Of a stretch of DNA of 18,816 bases, positions 16,451-18,816 are shown piece by piece. The DNA lies in NCBI RefSeq assembly GCF_001556515.1, contig NZ_LSJA01000270.1:1-18816 (forward strand). The letters run 5' to 3'. Source of the DNA: Caulobacter sp. CCH9-E1. Lineage in GTDB: Bacteria > Pseudomonadota > Alphaproteobacteria > Caulobacterales > Caulobacteraceae. A program made the position numbers and the translations under genes. The notes under the pieces were generated by a model. It was not told the DNA's origin and made no database searches. It worked only from the letters and a program-made list of their open reading frames with translations. The first letter of the stretch is position 1, and each line of letters opens with the position of its first letter.

Positions 16451-17206
16451 CTAGCCGGCCGCCCAGCCCCCGTCCGAAGGCAGGACGACGCCATTGATGT
16501 TTTCGGCCTCGTCGCTCAACAGCCAGAGAATATTGGCGGCCAGCGAGCCTGGCTCCGCCACGGGCGGCGCTTGGGCCTCCAGAAGCGGAGCGATCCGCGA
16601 CCATCCATGGTCAGACCGACTGGCGCCGTTGATCGAGGTCCGCACGGGCCCCGGCGCGATAGCGTTTACCCTCACCCCCTTGGGCCCGTACATGAAGGCG
16701 GTGCTCTTGGTGAACCCTACCAGGGCATGTTTGGACGCGGTGTAGGCCACGCCCGCCGCCGAGCCGCGGAGCGAGGCCTCGGAGGCGACATTGACGATGG
16801 TGCCGCCACCGGCGACGAGCATCACCGGAAGGGCGGCTCGGGTCAGTCGCATGACGGCCGTGACATTGACGGCGAAAACCCGCTCCCAGGTCGCATCATC
16901 GACTTCCGCCGCGGGCAGGAAGCCGTCCATGACGCCCGCGACATTGGCCAGCCCATCAACGCGCGCCTCGCACGCGGCGAGGACGCGCTGCACGGTTTCT
17001 TCACGGGAGATGTCTCCGGCGATCGTCACGAGCGCGCTTGAGGACGTGGCGGCCGTCAAAGCCGCCAGCCGGCCTTCGGCCACGTCGCTGGCGATGACGC
17101 GCGCCCCTTCCTCCAAAAGCCGGGAGGCGGTGGCCCAGCCGATCCCAGCTCCCGCGCCCGTGACAATGACGGTCTTGCCGGCGAACCGGCCTTGGATGGG
17201 CGTCAT
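16451..17206 (-). CDS. Short-chain dehydrogenase/reductase (SDR) family oxidoreductase
   Basis: This is a classical SDR of 251 residues. It shows the NAD(P) glycine motif TGAGAGIG (16-23), Asp41 at the end of strand 2 (VIASDVAEG), which favours NAD(H), NVAG (88-91, where NNAG is usual), and catalytic Ser142, Tyr155 and Lys159 (NVASEASLRGSAAGVAYTASK). APGPVRTSI and the C-terminal LPSDGGWAAG complete the fold. The substrate is unknown. The NAD preference and weak similarity to PhaB argue against a second acetoacetyl-CoA reductase. A 3-hydroxybutyrate dehydrogenase would usually show a different substrate loop, but that role cannot be excluded. The ATG at 17206 has AAGGAG eight bases upstream. 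It lies 75 bases after the DUF2059 gene on the same strand, with a hairpin between. Confidence 0.88.
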   Translation of the reverse strand: MTPIQGRFAGKTVIVTGAGAGIGWATASRLLEEGARVIASDVAEGRLAALTAATSSSALVTIAGDISREETVQRVLAACEARVDGLANVAGVMDGFLPAAEVDDATWERVFAVNVTAVMRLTRAALPVMLVAGGGTIVNVASEASLRGSAAGVAYTASKHALVGFTKSTAFMYGPKGVRVNAIAPGPVRTSINGASRSDHGWSRIAPLLEAQAPPVAEPGSLAANILWLLSDEAENINGVVLPSDGGWAAG

Positions 17207-17229
17207 GATTGATCTCCTTGAGTATCCCC

Positions 17230-17257
17230 CGCGATCGGGGATCGAGCTCCGATCGCG
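17230..17257. terminator. Hairpin between the DUF2059 and SDR genes
   Basis: CGCGATCGG (17230-17238) and CCGATCGCG (17249-17257) form a perfect 9-bp inverted repeat with a 10-base loop, 25 bases past the DUF2059 stop. There is no T run in either direction. It could attenuate read-through into the SDR gene, stabilise an mRNA end or be a protein-binding palindrome. Confidence 0.4.
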
Positions 17258-17281
17258 CGGATGGTCCCTTGCAGCCTGCCG

Positions 17282-17839
17282 CTAGAGTGTTCGATCTTTT
17301 CGAGGCGATGGCGGCGATGCCTTGGCCGGCGTGCAATCGATCTTGGCGCAAAACCGCCGCTCCACATCGGCGGCGACTTGCGGGGCCACGTCGTCCACCG
17401 CCTTTTCGAGCACCGGCAGCATGATCACCCGGCCTTTTTCGAGCCACGCCTTGCCCGACGAGCTGACATAAAAGCGATTGATATCTTCCAGTTCGACCTT
17501 GGTGAAGGTCAGGGCGCAGGCTTCGACCAGCTTGTCGATGACCGGAGCCTTGGCGGCCAGGAGAGCGCCCGACAGGGCGTCCCGATAGGCCGTCACCGCC
17601 GCGTCGCCCGGAGGCGACACGGCGATGAGCCGATCATAGGTTTCCTCGACCGCTTGGTTGATCTGCTTGTCCATGTCGCTTTCCAGGCCTGACAAGCTCA
17701 CCGACTGGGCGCAGAGCGACCGGCGCGCGGCAAGATCGGCCGGTGAGGGGGGCTGGGCCCGCGCCGCTCCGCTAGTGATGGCGAGGAGAGCGAGCGCGCC
17801 CAGCGAAAGGCGAGCGCTGATTAAGCCAAAGCGAGGCAC
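17282..17839 (-). CDS. Secreted DUF2059 domain protein
   Basis: This is a 185-residue exported protein of unknown function. From the GTG at 17839 it begins with a good signal peptide (hydrophobic core about 11-22, cleavage at ARA-Q, 28/29). A longer GTG start at 17869 would weaken this. The GTG has an AGGA ribosome binding site. The C-terminal half has the DUF2059 hallmark: a hydrophobic helix LVEACALTFTKVELEDINRF, then FYVSSSGKAWLEKGRVIM. Two Cys residues near the mature N-terminus and centre (CAQ, EACA), and two near the end (RFCAKIDC), could form disulfides in the periplasm. It lies between the CsbD-like gene and the SDR gene on the same strand, 39 bases from the former. Confidence 0.75.
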   Translation of the reverse strand: MPRFGLISARLSLGALALLAITSGAARAQPPSPADLAARRSLCAQSVSLSGLESDMDKQINQAVEETYDRLIAVSPPGDAAVTAYRDALSGALLAAKAPVIDKLVEACALTFTKVELEDINRFYVSSSGKAWLEKGRVIMLPVLEKAVDDVAPQVAADVERRFCAKIDCTPAKASPPSPRKDRTL

Positions 17840-17878
17840 TGGGTTTTCCTGTCTGGATGAGAGAAGCACAGATCGGGG

Positions 17879-18340
17879 TCAGGACTTTGAGGGGCGGTTG
17901 GCTTCGATCCAGCGGCGTGCTTCGTCGAGCCACGCCTGGACTTGAGCGGCGGCCTCTTCCTTGCTGATTTGGTAGCGCGCCTGCAAATCGGTGATCAGAT
18001 CCCCGGTGTTCGCCTCGACCACCTCGCGCAAATCTTCCGCCTTGGCGCGGCCGTCTTGCAAGCGGACGCGAAGGTCGGTCCAGCGATCCTGCAGGACATC
18101 GTTGAAGCGCAGCCACTGCGCTTCGATCAAGGCCTTGGGCTGAGCGTCCGCGCGCCAACGGTCGAGTTGTTTTTTCGCCTCGTCGAGCGTCAGGCCGAAC
18201 TCGCGCTGCAGGAGGCCGGCGATTTCGGTGAGCTCGCCCTTGATCGCGCCTTCCTTGCTATTGAAAGCCTCCGACCAGAGTTGGTGAATGCGGCCCGAGA
18301 TGATCTTCCACTGGCCTTCGATCTCATGCTTGTTGACCAT
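17879..18340 (-). CDS. CsbD-like stress protein with two degenerate units
   Basis: This is a soluble, helix-rich protein of 153 residues. It opens with MVNKHEIEGQWKIISGRI, like CsbD-family proteins (M-N-x-x-x-IEGxWKxxxGxxKxxWG). CsbD proteins are normally only about 60-70 residues. Here the pattern occurs twice: unit 1 about 10-62 (QW...LW...LLQREFGLTLDEAKKQLDRW) and unit 2 about 75-137 (QW...RW...LQARYQISKEEAAAQVQAW). In both units the two Trp residues are 11 apart and the unit ends in a [helix]-E-A-x-x-Q-[hydrophobic]-x-x-W pattern. Function is unknown; CsbD genes are general-stress induced in Bacillus. The ATG at 18340 has AGGAG seven bases upstream. It is the first gene of the minus-strand group CsbD-like, DUF2059, SDR. 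Confidence 0.75.
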   Translation of the reverse strand: MVNKHEIEGQWKIISGRIHQLWSEAFNSKEGAIKGELTEIAGLLQREFGLTLDEAKKQLDRWRADAQPKALIEAQWLRFNDVLQDRWTDLRVRLQDGRAKAEDLREVVEANTGDLITDLQARYQISKEEAAAQVQAWLDEARRWIEANRPSKS

Positions 18341-18491
18341 CTTATGCTCCTGGAATGGCGGTTAGGGCGTTTGCGGGCGGTCGAGCTTCAGGGCCGACCG
18401 CGGAAAATCGATTGGCGGGCGAAGCGGTGGTCATGATCCGTCCGTGCTCGTGAAGATCATGGCGCGTGTCAGGGCGCGCCGAGTCGCTGCG

Positions 18492-18545
18492 CCGCAGTCG
18501 CCGCTCACGCCGCGGAGCGGCGGGGCGGCGGGGCGGCGACTGCGG
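18492..18545. repeat. 13-bp perfect inverted repeat (strong hairpin)
   Basis: CCGCAGTCGCCGC (18492-18504) is the exact reverse complement of GCGGCGACTGCGG (18533-18545), separated by a 28-base GC-rich loop that holds a tandem GGGGCGGC-type run. No T run follows on either strand, so it may be a Rho-independent-like structure without a tail, or a protein-binding palindrome. Confidence 0.55.
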
Positions 18546-18571
18546 TGCCCTCGGGGAGGAGGTGTTGAGCT

Positions 18572-18639
18572 TGTAGGATAACGGTAACGAATAGGGAAGT
18601 TATTTAGGGGTCTGGCCGGCTCAAATTCTCCCTTAAGGA
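18572..18639 (+). repeat. Copy B of the two-copy bipartite intergenic element
   Basis: This is the second copy of the element at 15146-15213, in the same orientation. Block 1 (18572-18608) and block 2 (18625-18639) are separated by exactly the same distance as in copy A, while the 16-base spacer between them is unrelated. It lies 231 bases upstream of the CsbD-like start on the minus strand and about 80 bases before the transposase fragment on the plus strand. The gene it once served on the plus side may have been replaced by the insertion element. Confidence 0.75.
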
Positions 18640-18717
18640 CATTCGAAAGGCGCCGAGGCGAAGCCGAGACGTAAAGCGCGCAGGGCAGACCCAGGACAAC
18701 CACGACGGAGGCGGCGG

Positions 18718-18816
18718 CGGCGCAACAAGACACCCAAGCGCAAGGTCAAAGCCAAGCTGCGTGAGGACCGTCAACCGGCCTCCCGGCCCAACGACGTCTG
18801 GGCTATGGACTTCCTG
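18718..18816 (+). mobile_element. IS3-family transposase (orfB) fragment, 5'-truncated, cut by the window end
   Basis: From 18721 the plus-strand frame reads RNKTPKRKVKAKLREDR, then PNDVWAMDFL to the last base. This is the start of the integrase catalytic core of IS3-family (IS407-like) transposases, where the Asp of WAMDF is the first residue of the DDE triad. The usual preceding helix-turn-helix and IYRELGLQL-type segment is missing: the frame upstream is a run of Arg codons and then a stop at 18634-18636. It is therefore probably a remnant whose 5' part was lost, unless a frameshift lies upstream. Whether the rest is intact beyond the window cannot be seen. Confidence 0.8.

Larger units (their letters stand above)
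18341..18717. other. Non-coding stretch between the CsbD-like gene and the IS remnant
   Basis: This 377-base stretch has no convincing gene; the open frame on the minus strand across it is low-complexity and Arg/Pro-rich. It holds a long perfect inverted repeat (18492-18545) and copy B of the 68-bp element (18572-18639). The last part (18640-18717) is Arg-codon-rich, and its frame is open into the transposase fragment after a stop at 18634-18636, but it does not read like transposase. Confidence 0.6.

Noticed and set aside
16451..17206. SDR gene as a second phaB or as 3-hydroxybutyrate dehydrogenase
   Set aside because: It has an NAD-type Asp after strand 2 and lacks the PhaB NNAGITRD and INGQKGQ signatures; no substrate-specific motif supports naming it.
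18431..18733. 100-codon minus-strand frame upstream of the CsbD-like gene
   Set aside because: It crosses the long hairpin and copy B of the repeat element and is low-complexity Arg/Pro-rich, so it looks non-coding.
1..18816. CRISPR arrays, tRNA or rRNA genes, phage modules
   Set aside because: I saw no regularly spaced direct repeats, no cloverleaf or rRNA signatures and no phage structural genes in this window.

Overview
This window is GC-rich, with tightly packed genes, strong G/C bias at third codon positions and mostly clear AGGAG/GGAG-type ribosome binding sites. Gene content (class I-type PHA synthase, phasin, thiolase and acetoacetyl-CoA reductase, an alphaproteobacterial-style MaoC-phosphotransacetylase fusion, and a FixK/FNR-like box) suggests an alphaproteobacterium. 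A Caulobacterales-type genome (Caulobacter or Phenylobacterium relatives) is my best guess, but this is inference and no marker gene settles it.

Left arm (1-9320). A TetR/AefR-like repressor (minus strand) diverges from a long plus-strand gene series: acetoacetyl-CoA reductase (phaB), a phasin, an outer-membrane efflux lipoprotein (NodT/OMF family), an HlyD-type adaptor, an RbbA/YhiH-type double-ATPase-plus-permease ABC protein, a second ABC-2 permease, and a small secreted protein of unknown function. The transporter genes overlap by 4 nt or lie 1 nt apart, and the series ends at a hairpin terminator (9275-9319). A near-consensus FNR/FixK box (946-959) lies in the divergent promoter region. 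A possible partial minus-strand reading frame runs off the left edge.

Middle arm (9319-15025, minus strand). This is a compact fermentation and storage operon: PHA synthase (phaC), MaoC-hydratase/phosphate acetyltransferase fusion, acetate kinase (ackA) and acetyl-CoA acetyltransferase (phaA). The first three genes are 1-3 nt apart. It converges on the left-arm operon at the shared terminator. Together the two arms carry the full route acetyl-CoA -> acetoacetyl-CoA -> (R)-3-hydroxybutyryl-CoA -> PHB, plus a granule phasin and an acetyl-phosphate/acetate branch that makes ATP. This suits carbon and reductant overflow at low oxygen.

Right arm (15146-18816). An AI-2E-family membrane protein (plus) faces three minus-strand genes: an SDR oxidoreductase, a secreted DUF2059 protein and a two-unit CsbD-like stress protein. 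The window ends in the front part of an IS3-family transposase that appears truncated at its 5' side. A bipartite 68-bp element of unknown function occurs twice in the same orientation with exactly the same internal spacing: upstream of phaC and the AI-2E gene (15146-15213), and between the CsbD-like gene and the IS remnant (18572-18639). It is the strongest signal not explained by the gene list.
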